A stretch of 64,000 nt of DNA from Maribacter sp. MJ134 (GTDB lineage Bacteria > Bacteroidota > Bacteroidia > Flavobacteriales > Flavobacteriaceae): positions 2,852,001 through 2,916,000 of the forward strand of contig NZ_CP034570.1 in NCBI RefSeq assembly GCF_003970695.1, written 5' to 3'. A program made the translations under genes and the position numbers. The notes under the pieces were generated by a model. That model made no database searches. It was not told the origin of the DNA and saw only the letters and a list, made by a program, of their open reading frames with translations. Positions 8,511 to 16,495 of the stretch are shown one piece after another (position 1 is the stretch's first letter; every line of letters begins with the position of its first letter).

Positions 8511-9184
8511 CCGATTCAGAACTGATAGAAAGAACCATTACTTATGTCAAAATAACATTACAGGGGGCAGAAGGAGGTCATGATTGGTTTCACATACAAC
8601 GGGTTTACAGAAATTCCCTGCTTATAGCGAAAGACGAAAAAGTTAATATACTCATCGTAAGCCTGGGCGCCTTACTGCATGACATAGCAGATGCAAAATT
8701 TTATGATGGAGATGAAACCGTTGGCCCTAGAAAGGCTGCGGAATTTTTGAAATCGATGGAAGTAGATCCTGATATCATTAAACATGTGGTAAACATTATT
8801 GAAAATATTTCTTTTAAAGTCAGTTTGAAATCAAATGGACAACATCAAAGCCATTTTAACTCAAAAGAACTAGACGTTATTCAAGATGCCGACCGTTTAG
8901 ATGCCATAGGTGCTATAGGAATTGCACGCGCTTTTAATTATGGCGGTTTCAAAAATAGAGAAATCTATAATCCCGACGTTGCCCCCAACCTGAAAATGAC
9001 CAAGGAGCAGTATAAGAAAACTACCGCACCAACTATAAATCATTTTTACGAAAAGCTATTGCTGCTAAAGGATAAAATGAACACATTAACAGGTAAGAAA
9101 ATGGCCGAACAACGCCACCAATATATGCTGGGGTTTCTAGACCAATTCTACGCAGAATGGAATCCTCTACCGCCCAAAGCATAA
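8507..9184 (+). CDS. HD-domain phosphohydrolase
   Basis: A 225-residue HD-superfamily protein. The metal ligands are visible as GGHDWFHIQRV (first His), GALLHDIADAKF (HD doublet) and QDADRLDAIGAIGIARAF (C-terminal Asp). It resembles YedJ/PF01966 phosphohydrolases acting on nucleotides or phosphate esters; the substrate is unknown. It overlaps plsC by 4 bp and is convergent with the glycosyltransferase gene 13 bp downstream. Confidence 0.9.
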   Translation: MTDSELIERTITYVKITLQGAEGGHDWFHIQRVYRNSLLIAKDEKVNILIVSLGALLHDIADAKFYDGDETVGPRKAAEFLKSMEVDPDIIKHVVNIIENISFKVSLKSNGQHQSHFNSKELDVIQDADRLDAIGAIGIARAFNYGGFKNREIYNPDVAPNLKMTKEQYKKTTAPTINHFYEKLLLLKDKMNTLTGKKMAEQRHQYMLGFLDQFYAEWNPLPPKA

Positions 9185-9202
9185 TAGCAACTAGATGCTA
9201 TT
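9183..9202. terminator. short hairpin between convergent genes
   Basis: AATAGCA-ACTAGA-TGCTATT forms a 7-bp stem that covers the stop codons of both convergent genes. There is no strong T run, so it is a weak terminator candidate serving both strands. Confidence 0.4.
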
Positions 9203-10604
9203 TCTTCTCGGACAACCCCCTTGTTAACCATCCTCTTCTATTGGCCGTTGCAATGGCGTACGGCGTAATCCAAAACAGCCCAAAAGTGTATAATATGCTA
9301 TAGGAATATGCCCAAACAGATTCTGAAAAGTTATATCTTTTAGCGTAGAACAACACTGGAAAAGTCGATAAAATTAAAATACTTGCCAATGTAGAACTTA
9401 GAAAAAGTAACGGATGCATTACGATGAAGAAAAGCATGAACAGCAAAAATGGATAGCTCATAATAATTTTCAAAGACTGACTAACGAATAATAATCTTGC
9501 CCCTAGTTTTGAACCTTCTCTAAAGTTTTTGAATACATATTTGGACATTTGTATGTTCTCCCTAACATTACTTCTTCCCCACCTAATGAACATCTTGTAC
9601 AAGCCACGGTATTTTTCGGGTACATTAGTATAGGCATAGGCATTTCTTTGAAAGAGTACATGAAAACCTTGTTTAAGAATCATGTTGGTCATAGCTCTAT
9701 CTTCACCTATGTCAGAAGGCTGCCCCATAAAGGTTTGGTTGATCCACTCGTCCAAACAATCAAAAACCGCCGTTCTTCTGTAAGCAGCTAACGCTCCTGG
9801 CGTACATAACACCGAATTCAAGGTACTCTCCGCAGAACGGACAAACTCAAAACTCATTACAAAACTAACATCGAGCATCTTAGGTAATAGCGCCTTTTTA
9901 TTATTCAAGACCCTGATATTTCCGGCAACTGCTCCACATTTTTCATTGGTAACAAACGGGGTTACTAGATTGCGAAGTGTATCTGGTCTTACGATGGAAT
10001 CACTATCCACGGTTACAAAAACAGCACCTGTTCCTTCGTTGAAACCTCTATACAGCGCATGACGTTTTCCCATATTCTTAGGCTGTTGAAAAATGGTAAC
10101 TGCATCGCCTAGTACTTTTTTTGCCTCTTTCATCCAGTGCCAGGTATCGTCTTGGCTACCATCGTCTATGGACAACAATTGTAATTTTTCTTTAGGGAAA
10201 TCGCTCTTCGCCAAACTCATTAGCGTATCGTAAACCTGTTTTCCTTCATTATAAGCGGGAACTATAACCGTACAGGTCGGCAACTTTTCATCAGAGACGG
10301 ACGGTATCGCTTTGTATCTAAAATATTTGTAAGTAACAAAAACAAAGAACAAGGCCTTAAAAGCGAACAGTCCCAAAGCAAGATTCATGAAGAAAGAACC
10401 AATAGTAGTATTGGACCGATCTAAGTTAAACTGCGTGAAGTCATTTTGTAAAATATAGGCGAGATACACCGCGCCTATCATTAGAACAAAGGTACTGCCC
10501 ATAACAAAAATGCCCCATGGGTTGGCTCCTTCAATTATTGATTTCCAGCGTGTTATATATACATTTTTCTTAGAATTGGGAAGAGTAGAAATTTCAGTTT
10601 TCAT
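9198..10604 (-). CDS. family 2 glycosyltransferase, processive membrane type
   Basis: A 468-residue inner-membrane GT2 enzyme like hyaluronan, chitin or poly-GlcNAc synthases. Two N-terminal TM helices (about 30-55 and 70-95) precede the GT-A domain, which shows VPAYNEG, SIDDGSQDD, the DxD-type VDSDS, GEDRAMT and the processive Q/RxxRW-like IRWGRSN. Three or more C-terminal TM helices follow. The product is an exported polysaccharide or glycolipid of unknown identity; no other exopolysaccharide genes are adjacent. The upstream gap (10605-10783) shows only a weak CTTTTG/CAAAAG hairpin. Confidence 0.88.
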   Translation of the reverse strand: MKTEISTLPNSKKNVYITRWKSIIEGANPWGIFVMGSTFVLMIGAVYLAYILQNDFTQFNLDRSNTTIGSFFMNLALGLFAFKALFFVFVTYKYFRYKAIPSVSDEKLPTCTVIVPAYNEGKQVYDTLMSLAKSDFPKEKLQLLSIDDGSQDDTWHWMKEAKKVLGDAVTIFQQPKNMGKRHALYRGFNEGTGAVFVTVDSDSIVRPDTLRNLVTPFVTNEKCGAVAGNIRVLNNKKALLPKMLDVSFVMSFEFVRSAESTLNSVLCTPGALAAYRRTAVFDCLDEWINQTFMGQPSDIGEDRAMTNMILKQGFHVLFQRNAYAYTNVPEKYRGLYKMFIRWGRSNVRENIQMSKYVFKNFREGSKLGARLLFVSQSLKIIMSYPFLLFMLFFIVMHPLLFLSSTLASILILSTFPVLFYAKRYNFSESVWAYSYSILYTFGLFWITPYAIATANRRGWLTRGLSEKK

Positions 10605-10783
10605 AGGTATCTTAAATCAGCATTTATAGTGTTCCCCTCATCTACGTTGACAAACACTTTTTAGATTAGAACTTTTGAAAGTTTTAAGACAAAAGGGTCC
10701 TTGTTAACATTTATTTCAAATACCATATTGAAACGTTCAACCCTTACTTAATCAAAAAACGAAAAACTATACAGAAATAAAGT

Positions 10784-11857
10784 TCAAAACAATTTCATCT
10801 GACCATTCTTATATTGTTCGTGTAATTCCGTGTTTAATTTAGGAAAAGATTTTTCTTTAAAATACTTGCGCCTAGCAAGGCCAACCATATCGTGAATTTG
10901 GGTTGCTATTTTACCTTCTCCACGACTTCTTATACCGAATCTACTATCGTTGAGATTACCTCCATGGCATTCCTGTATTTGATGTAGTACCTTTTCAGCC
11001 TTATCTGGCATTGTCTTTTTAATCCAATCCGTAAAAATACCTCCAATAGCCCCGTTTAGACGCACCACCGTAAAAGCGAATGACCTTGCACCATTTTCAG
11101 AGACAGCTTTTGCCAATTGCAGAACCTCATGACTATTGATTCCAGGAATTATAGGCGCAAGCATGGCATTAACGGGAATATTATGTTCAGAAAGTACACG
11201 TATGGCCTCCAATCTTTTTTTAATGGTTGTTGTTCTGGGTTCTAAAATTCTTCTGGTAGTCTCCGACATGGATGTCACCGAAATATTTACTCCGATCAAA
11301 CCATCTTTGTTCAGTTCTTTAAACAGGTCCAAATCTCTTAAAACCAAAGCGTTTTTAGTAATGATACCAACGGGATGCCTATACTTTAAGAATACTTCTA
11401 GACATTTCCGGGTGATCTCATATTTTTTTTCTGCGGGTTGATAGCAATCGGTATTGCCCGATAGCACAATGGTACAGGCTTTCCAATTCTTATGCATCAG
11501 TTTCGCTTCCAAAAGTCTTGGCGCATCTTTTTTAATGAGAATTTTTCGCTCAAAATCGAGACCTGGGCTATAGCCCCAAAATTCATGGGTATTTCTGGCG
11601 TAACAATAAATACAACCGTGCTCACATCCTTGGTAGGTATTCATAGAATATTGCATACCAACATCGGGGCTGGTAACCTTATTGACAATGGTTTTGGGAA
11701 AAATTGGTATGTACTGTGTTCTATTGTTATCCGCTTCCTCACCCGCTAAGCGGCAATACTCCAAAAAATCAGCTCTGGTTTCGTAAATATGCTCTAAAAA
11801 CTTGTTCGGAGTGTTCTGTTGGGCACCTCTCCCTTTTATCGTTCCATTAAATGTCAT
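10784..11857 (-). CDS. SPL-like radical SAM protein (PA0069 family)
   Basis: A 357-residue radical-SAM protein. The CxxxCxxC cluster is CEHGCIYCYAR (about residues 78-88), preceded by MNTYQG and followed by VLSGNTDCYQPAEK and the TIM-barrel strands VNISVTS and FAFTVVRLNGAIG. This family is annotated as spore-photoproduct-lyase-like but occurs widely in non-spore-formers with no proven reaction. A large imperfect palindrome lies 2 nt upstream of its start codon (see the separate entry), suggesting regulation. Confidence 0.88.
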   Translation of the reverse strand: MTFNGTIKGRGAQQNTPNKFLEHIYETRADFLEYCRLAGEEADNNRTQYIPIFPKTIVNKVTSPDVGMQYSMNTYQGCEHGCIYCYARNTHEFWGYSPGLDFERKILIKKDAPRLLEAKLMHKNWKACTIVLSGNTDCYQPAEKKYEITRKCLEVFLKYRHPVGIITKNALVLRDLDLFKELNKDGLIGVNISVTSMSETTRRILEPRTTTIKKRLEAIRVLSEHNIPVNAMLAPIIPGINSHEVLQLAKAVSENGARSFAFTVVRLNGAIGGIFTDWIKKTMPDKAEKVLHQIQECHGGNLNDSRFGIRSRGEGKIATQIHDMVGLARRKYFKEKSFPKLNTELHEQYKNGQMKLF

Positions 11858-11859
11858 AA

Positions 11860-11895
11860 ATTGGATTTATTCCAAAAATATGGAATTTATCCAAT
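11860..11895. promoter_or_regulatory. imperfect palindrome in radical SAM leader
   Basis: Arms 11860-11873 (ATTGGATTTATTCC) and 11882-11895 (GGAATTTATCCAAT) match in 12 of 14 inverted positions around an 8-nt A/T spacer. On the minus strand it ends 2 nt before the ATG of the radical SAM gene. It also follows the stop of that gene's downstream neighbour by only 8 nt. It could be an operator or a leader hairpin. Confidence 0.55.
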
Positions 11896-11903
11896 ACTTG
11901 ATT

Positions 11904-13457
11904 TTATTTAACGGCTACCTGTACCAATTGTTTTTTACTACCTCTTTTCGCATAAAAAAGAAGCTCGTCCGCACCACTATCAATCAGGGGCTTCGAAACC
12001 ATTAATGGAAGGCGGGCATCCGTATCATCGATGACCTTGTCATAGCTCATATGACCTTGTGCATCCAACTTAATAAGAAAAATATTCCTATTTCTACTTA
12101 AGCCCTGTTTAAACATAATACGTTCCGCACTAAGTTGTTGCGGATTTTCTGCAGACGTACTTATAAAAAAGTAGGTGTCGTTATCCTTCGTATAGGCACT
12201 ATAAGAAGCATAGGCTCCATCTCCTTGGGTAACTTCGGTCTTATTAATATTTCGCGCCCATAGCATATCTCCCGTTGCGTTTAACTTAGCACTGACAATA
12301 TCATTGTGATGGTATCTTGTGACCATAACACGACCCCCACTTGTATTCGCCTGCACGCTATTACTGGTAAAATATTCTTCGGCATTGAAAAGTATTTCCC
12401 CATTGTCGGTCACATCCATACTTTTAAAAACAAGGTTCTTAATGTTTTGATCTTCTTCCCTACCAAATTTATCCAACATAAATTGCTGCGAAAATGCATT
12501 GAACTTTTGAGATTCAATGCTAAGGGACTGTGGATTCAATTTAAAGTATGCAATGCCATTGTAGCGATTATCCTTTCGGTCTGCATAGAAGCCTATACAT
12601 AGTAATTCTTTATCCTTAAAAATGGGCTTTAGGGCCTCAGGAAACTTTCCCGGGGTGTAAAAGGATTGTGTATCACGGTCATTTTTAGATATGCGAACCA
12701 ATTCGTATTGAAATTTGCGCTCCGTGGCATTGAAACGTTTCTTTTTAAAATAAGCCTTACCTACCAAGTAAACGTTACTTAAATCATCTGAAAAAACAAT
12801 ATTTTCAAAAGCGTAATTTTTCTCCTCTACTTCCTCGGAAAAATCGTGCTCCATCAATTTGCGTAAACTGGAATCGAACACATAAATAAAATGCTTGTGC
12901 TCTTTACGCCTTTTAAAATGAGAAGTTATGGCGAAAGCGGTTTTATCGTCATTGAAAAGGACCGAAGTTGTAAAGCCTTTGCTAAAATTACGGTTGTAAT
13001 AATTTCTATCCAAAGGTTGTTGCACGATTTCAGACGGAATGGAAAGTAATACTTCCTTGGTAAATGCAAATTCCGTAAACGGACTTCTGTGTACTATGTA
13101 TTCATAAGATAACGAACTATAGTTATACTCTAAAAACAGGAGGTAAACCTGACCGTTCTTAACATAGGCTTCAACAAAATTAGATTTCTTGAGCTTATAA
13201 TTGTACTCGGACAACAACGCAAGGTTCTCATCGTAATGCTCTATTAGATATCCCTTGGGCTTTAAGACTATTCCCGAAAAGTATGACCGTACCACAACGG
13301 TGCCGCCATTACCATCATCCGCAATGGATAGTAAATTAGAGTATTTATGTTTGTCGTTATACTTCTCACCAATATCATAAGCTATATTGGTTTCTTGGGC
13401 TTTAATGCTCCAAACAGCTATTAAAATAAGGATATAGGAAATACTTTTTTTGAACAT
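11904..13457 (-). CDS. secreted protein of unknown function
   Basis: A 517-residue exported protein with a clear signal peptide (MFKKSISYILILIAVWSIKA, cleavage near AQE). The rest is rich in short beta-strand-like segments with recurring aromatic/charged turns (for example GYLIEHYDENLALLSEY, GQVYLLFLEYNY, FIYVFDSSLRKL), which suggests a propeller or other all-beta fold. I recognise no family, and no T9SS tail is visible. It lies 17 nt downstream of the enoyl-CoA hydratase gene on the same strand, so the two may share a transcript. Confidence 0.75.
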   Translation of the reverse strand: MFKKSISYILILIAVWSIKAQETNIAYDIGEKYNDKHKYSNLLSIADDGNGGTVVVRSYFSGIVLKPKGYLIEHYDENLALLSEYNYKLKKSNFVEAYVKNGQVYLLFLEYNYSSLSYEYIVHRSPFTEFAFTKEVLLSIPSEIVQQPLDRNYYNRNFSKGFTTSVLFNDDKTAFAITSHFKRRKEHKHFIYVFDSSLRKLMEHDFSEEVEEKNYAFENIVFSDDLSNVYLVGKAYFKKKRFNATERKFQYELVRISKNDRDTQSFYTPGKFPEALKPIFKDKELLCIGFYADRKDNRYNGIAYFKLNPQSLSIESQKFNAFSQQFMLDKFGREEDQNIKNLVFKSMDVTDNGEILFNAEEYFTSNSVQANTSGGRVMVTRYHHNDIVSAKLNATGDMLWARNINKTEVTQGDGAYASYSAYTKDNDTYFFISTSAENPQQLSAERIMFKQGLSRNRNIFLIKLDAQGHMSYDKVIDDTDARLPLMVSKPLIDSGADELLFYAKRGSKKQLVQVAVK

Positions 13458-13474
13458 GTCGGGTACGCTTAGCG

Positions 13475-14257
13475 TTACGAACCCGGAAATTCTGCCTTAC
13501 GTTTTTCTAGAAAAGCCGTTGTACCTTCGGTAAAGTCGTCCGTTCCAAAACAAGCGCCAAATGCTTTAATTTCCTGCTCGTAACCGTTAACAGTATTCTT
13601 AAAACCAGCATTTATAGATTTTATTGCATATGATATGGCAACACTTGAGTTACCACATATTTTATAGGCGATTTTATTACATAAGGGAAGTAGTTCTTCT
13701 TGCGTGGTGATGTGATTCACCAAACCGTACGACTTAGCTTCCTCTGCAGAAATCATTCCCGCTGTCATAATCAATTCCATGGCCCGGCCCTTGCCTATTA
13801 ACTGTGGTAATCTTTGCGTACCGCCATAACCAGGAATAACTCCTAAAGAAACTTCGGGAAGCCCCATTTTAGCATTATCGCTAACAATTCTAAAATGACA
13901 AGCCATTGCCAACTCCAAGCCTCCTCCAAGGGCAAAACCATTTACAGCGGCAATTACCGGTGTGGAAAGGTTCTCGATAAAGTCGAACAAAATTTCTTGC
14001 CCTTTGGCAGCTAGCTTTTTTCCCTCTTTAACCGAAAAATCGGCAAATTCGGATATATCCGCTCCCGCTACAAAGGCTTTTTCTCCGCTTCCCGTGATTA
14101 TAATTGCCTTTATTCCACTATCCTCCGCTAAATCCTTGATTCCGTCATGCAATTCTTTTATAGTTTCTTTGTTCAGGGCATTGAGTTTGTTCGGGCGATT
14201 TATCGTCACTGTGGCGATAGCCGCCTTTTTTGCAATCAAAATAGTATTGTAGGACAT
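13475..14257 (-). CDS. enoyl-CoA hydratase/isomerase family protein
   Basis: A 260-residue crotonase. The start at 14257 (MSYNTILIAKK) gives the normal family length; the frame extends further upstream, but that start would overlap the kinase gene. The oxyanion hole and catalytic region are visible as EKAFVAGADISEF and NGFALGGGLELAMAC (first catalytic Glu), followed by LPEVSLGVIPGYGGTQRL (second Glu). Both acid positions are kept, which fits hydratase activity on short-chain enoyl-CoA in fatty-acid or amino-acid breakdown. The kinase gene ends 11 nt upstream. Confidence 0.92.
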   Translation of the reverse strand: MSYNTILIAKKAAIATVTINRPNKLNALNKETIKELHDGIKDLAEDSGIKAIIITGSGEKAFVAGADISEFADFSVKEGKKLAAKGQEILFDFIENLSTPVIAAVNGFALGGGLELAMACHFRIVSDNAKMGLPEVSLGVIPGYGGTQRLPQLIGKGRAMELIMTAGMISAEEAKSYGLVNHITTQEELLPLCNKIAYKICGNSSVAISYAIKSINAGFKNTVNGYEQEIKAFGACFGTDDFTEGTTAFLEKRKAEFPGS

Positions 14258-14268
14258 AAGCTGAAAAT

Positions 14269-15744
14269 TTATTTTTTTATGATAAAAGGGTGATTTTTCT
14301 CTTGTGGGAATTTTACGCAAAAAACTGTGCCTTTACCCGGTTGCGATGTAAAATTAATACTGCCCTTATAGGTTTCTACGATATTTTTAACCATCCCGAG
14401 ACCTAGGCCCATTCCGCTGGTCTTAGTGGTAAATTTTGGTTCAAAAATCTTATCGGTGAATTCGGGCTCTATTCCTATACCATTGTCTGCCACAGAAATT
14501 TTTACCATATCCTTATCCGAGGCTACGGAAACCAAAATGCGTGGAGATTTTACTTCCGGTACCGCCTGAATAGCGTTTTTTACCAAATTGGTAACCACTC
14601 TTATGAGCTGCGTACGATCTAGTTTCGCTATAATTTCCTCCTCTTCGGCTATAAAATGTATGTAATCCTCATTAAAGATATCCAGGGCCAGCTTTACGAT
14701 TTTGACTACGTTAAGCGTTTCGTTCTGCTGTGCCGGCATTTCAGCAAAATTGGAAAAGGCCGAGGCAATACTGCTCATAGTATCTATCTGCTGTATGAGT
14801 GTCGTAGAATACTCCTTTACCTTTTTCTCTATCTCTGGATCGTTCGCATCGAACTTTCGCTCAAAACTTTGCACACTTAAACGCATCGGGGTTAACGGAT
14901 TTTTTATTTCATGCGCTACTTGTTTTGCCATTTCTCGCCAAGCTTGTTCCCGCTCACTCTTCGCCAATTTGGCCGCGCTCTGACTTAGTTCGTCAATCAT
15001 AGCATTATATGATGAAATCAGCTTTTCTATTTCTTCGCCGGGTTTTTCAATATGAATTTTTTCATTCCTCTTCGTAAGATTGGTTCTACCCATCATATCA
15101 GAAATGGTTTCTAATGATCTTGTAATATATTTAGAAATAAAGAATGCAAAGCCAATAGCAATAAGCAACATAATTAGGTAAACTCCTCCCAAACGTATTA
15201 GAAATTCCCTGAGCTCTTTATCGTTGAACGAGTTATCCTCAAAATAGGGTAGGTTTATAATCCCTATGGGCTTAAACTGGCGGTCGGCGATGTAGGTATA
15301 GGAAGCTTGATATTTATCACCCGCAGCAGACCGTTCCTCCACATACCTTTTATCTGCACTGGCCTCTAGGTGGTTTAGGATTATGGGGTCCAAACAAATA
15401 GATAAGGAATCGTTCTCGAACTTTGGCCTGGAACTTTTAATAAGTTGACCTTCCAAATCGTAAAGGTTAAAGTTCATATTCTGGACGACCGCAATCTCAT
15501 AAATTTCGTCTTTAAAAATAAGTCCTAGATTTTCTGTGGTAACAGGATACGTGGTTTTTTGAATGGCCAAATCAATACTTTGCCGTATTTGTTCCTCTTT
15601 CCTTTCCATCCTATCTTGATGGTAATCCCTATTTATTTCTTGAAACTGGTAAATTGTAGTTGCCAAAATCAATACCGAGGCCAATAGCACCAAGAAAATC
15701 ATGGCAAAGAAAATACGGGATCTTAGGGATAATTTTTTAAGCAA
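14269..15744 (-). CDS. sensor histidine kinase, NtrY-like (HAMP-HisKA-HATPase)
   Basis: A 491-residue membrane kinase. It has an N-terminal TM (about 12-32), a periplasmic sensing region (about 33-185), a second TM (about 190-210), a HAMP linker, and HisKA with the H-box VAHEIKNPLTPMRLSVQ. The ATPase domain carries NLVKNAIQAVPE, VADNGIGIEPE and GMGLGLGMVKNIVE. No response regulator is adjacent, so it is an orphan kinase here. It sits between hemJ (upstream) and enoyl-CoA hydratase (downstream) on one strand. Confidence 0.92.
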   Translation of the reverse strand: MLKKLSLRSRIFFAMIFLVLLASVLILATTIYQFQEINRDYHQDRMERKEEQIRQSIDLAIQKTTYPVTTENLGLIFKDEIYEIAVVQNMNFNLYDLEGQLIKSSRPKFENDSLSICLDPIILNHLEASADKRYVEERSAAGDKYQASYTYIADRQFKPIGIINLPYFEDNSFNDKELREFLIRLGGVYLIMLLIAIGFAFFISKYITRSLETISDMMGRTNLTKRNEKIHIEKPGEEIEKLISSYNAMIDELSQSAAKLAKSEREQAWREMAKQVAHEIKNPLTPMRLSVQSFERKFDANDPEIEKKVKEYSTTLIQQIDTMSSIASAFSNFAEMPAQQNETLNVVKIVKLALDIFNEDYIHFIAEEEEIIAKLDRTQLIRVVTNLVKNAIQAVPEVKSPRILVSVASDKDMVKISVADNGIGIEPEFTDKIFEPKFTTKTSGMGLGLGMVKNIVETYKGSINFTSQPGKGTVFCVKFPQEKNHPFIIKK

Positions 15745-15761
15745 GACTCTGGCGTTTCATT

Positions 15762-15769
15762 CAAAGTTA
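15762..15769 (-). promoter_or_regulatory. -7 box upstream of NtrY-like kinase
   Basis: On the minus strand this reads TAACTTTG, an exact TAnnTTTG match 17 nt before the kinase ATG. It gives the kinase its own promoter apart from hemJ. The -33 element is not convincing. Confidence 0.45.
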
Positions 15770-15855
15770 GCAAATATCGAACCAAATAATTGAAACTTAA
15801 ATAGAAGTGAAGAATACGAACTTAAAAAGGGAAAGAAATTTGATTTCGGTTTTCC

Positions 15856-16407
15856 TTAGTCCTCTTGGCTTTTATGACGGATACGCTTGTAAAGTTTTAT
15901 CCCTAGCATCAATATTACCCCGAGCACAATGATTCCGGCAACTCCAAAAATCCAATTAAAGGAACTTTTCAGAATCACTAGAAAAACGACCGAGAAAAGA
16001 ATCAGCGTAGCACCTTCATTCCAAATACGCATATAATTAGAGGTATAGTTAATTTGGTCCTTTTGAAACTTTTTGAAAATAAAATGATTTCTAAGGTGAT
16101 AAATAATGAGCAACAGCACAAAACCAAGTTTAATGTGCATCCAGGGTTGTTGTAGCCAGTATGGCGCTAAAACCAATAACCATATGGCAAATACCGTTGC
16201 TAAAATTGCGGATGGCCACGTGATAATGTACCAAAGCCTCTTGGCCATCAGTTTTAACTGTTTGGAAAGAATTTCTTTCTCTGGGGACCCCTTTTCGTTG
16301 GCCTCAATGTGATAAATGAAGAGTCTGGGCATATAAAAGAGTCCTGCAAACCAGGTAATCACAAAAATAAGGTGCAGGGCTTTTATATAGTTGTAATACT
16401 CACTCAT
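15856..16407 (-). CDS. hemJ: protoporphyrinogen oxidase HemJ / CopD-like membrane protein
   Basis: A 183-residue four- to five-helix membrane protein of the HemJ (UPF0093) family. The N-terminal YYNYIKALHLIFVITWFAGL and the YMPRLFIYH segment carry the conserved histidines; WPSAILATVFAIWLL and KLGFVLLLIIYHLRNH follow. HemJ oxidises protoporphyrinogen IX to protoporphyrin IX, the step missing from the other hem genes in this window. CopD-like copper proteins share the fold, but the length and N-terminus favour HemJ. A TAACTTTG -7 box (16466-16473, minus strand) lies 58 nt upstream. Confidence 0.85.
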   Translation of the reverse strand: MSEYYNYIKALHLIFVITWFAGLFYMPRLFIYHIEANEKGSPEKEILSKQLKLMAKRLWYIITWPSAILATVFAIWLLVLAPYWLQQPWMHIKLGFVLLLIIYHLRNHFIFKKFQKDQINYTSNYMRIWNEGATLILFSVVFLVILKSSFNWIFGVAGIIVLGVILMLGIKLYKRIRHKSQED

Positions 16408-16495
16408 AACAATAGGGTTCTAACTTCCAGTCTATACAACAAACATCAACAAAGATTTCATCACTCAAAGTTAGTGAAAGACGCATCAATTGGCT

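Noticed and set aside
10605-10783. tRNA or terminator in the gap between glycosyltransferase and radical SAM genes
   Set aside because: No tRNA T-loop pattern is present; the only stem (CTTTTG/CAAAAG) is weak and lacks a T run.
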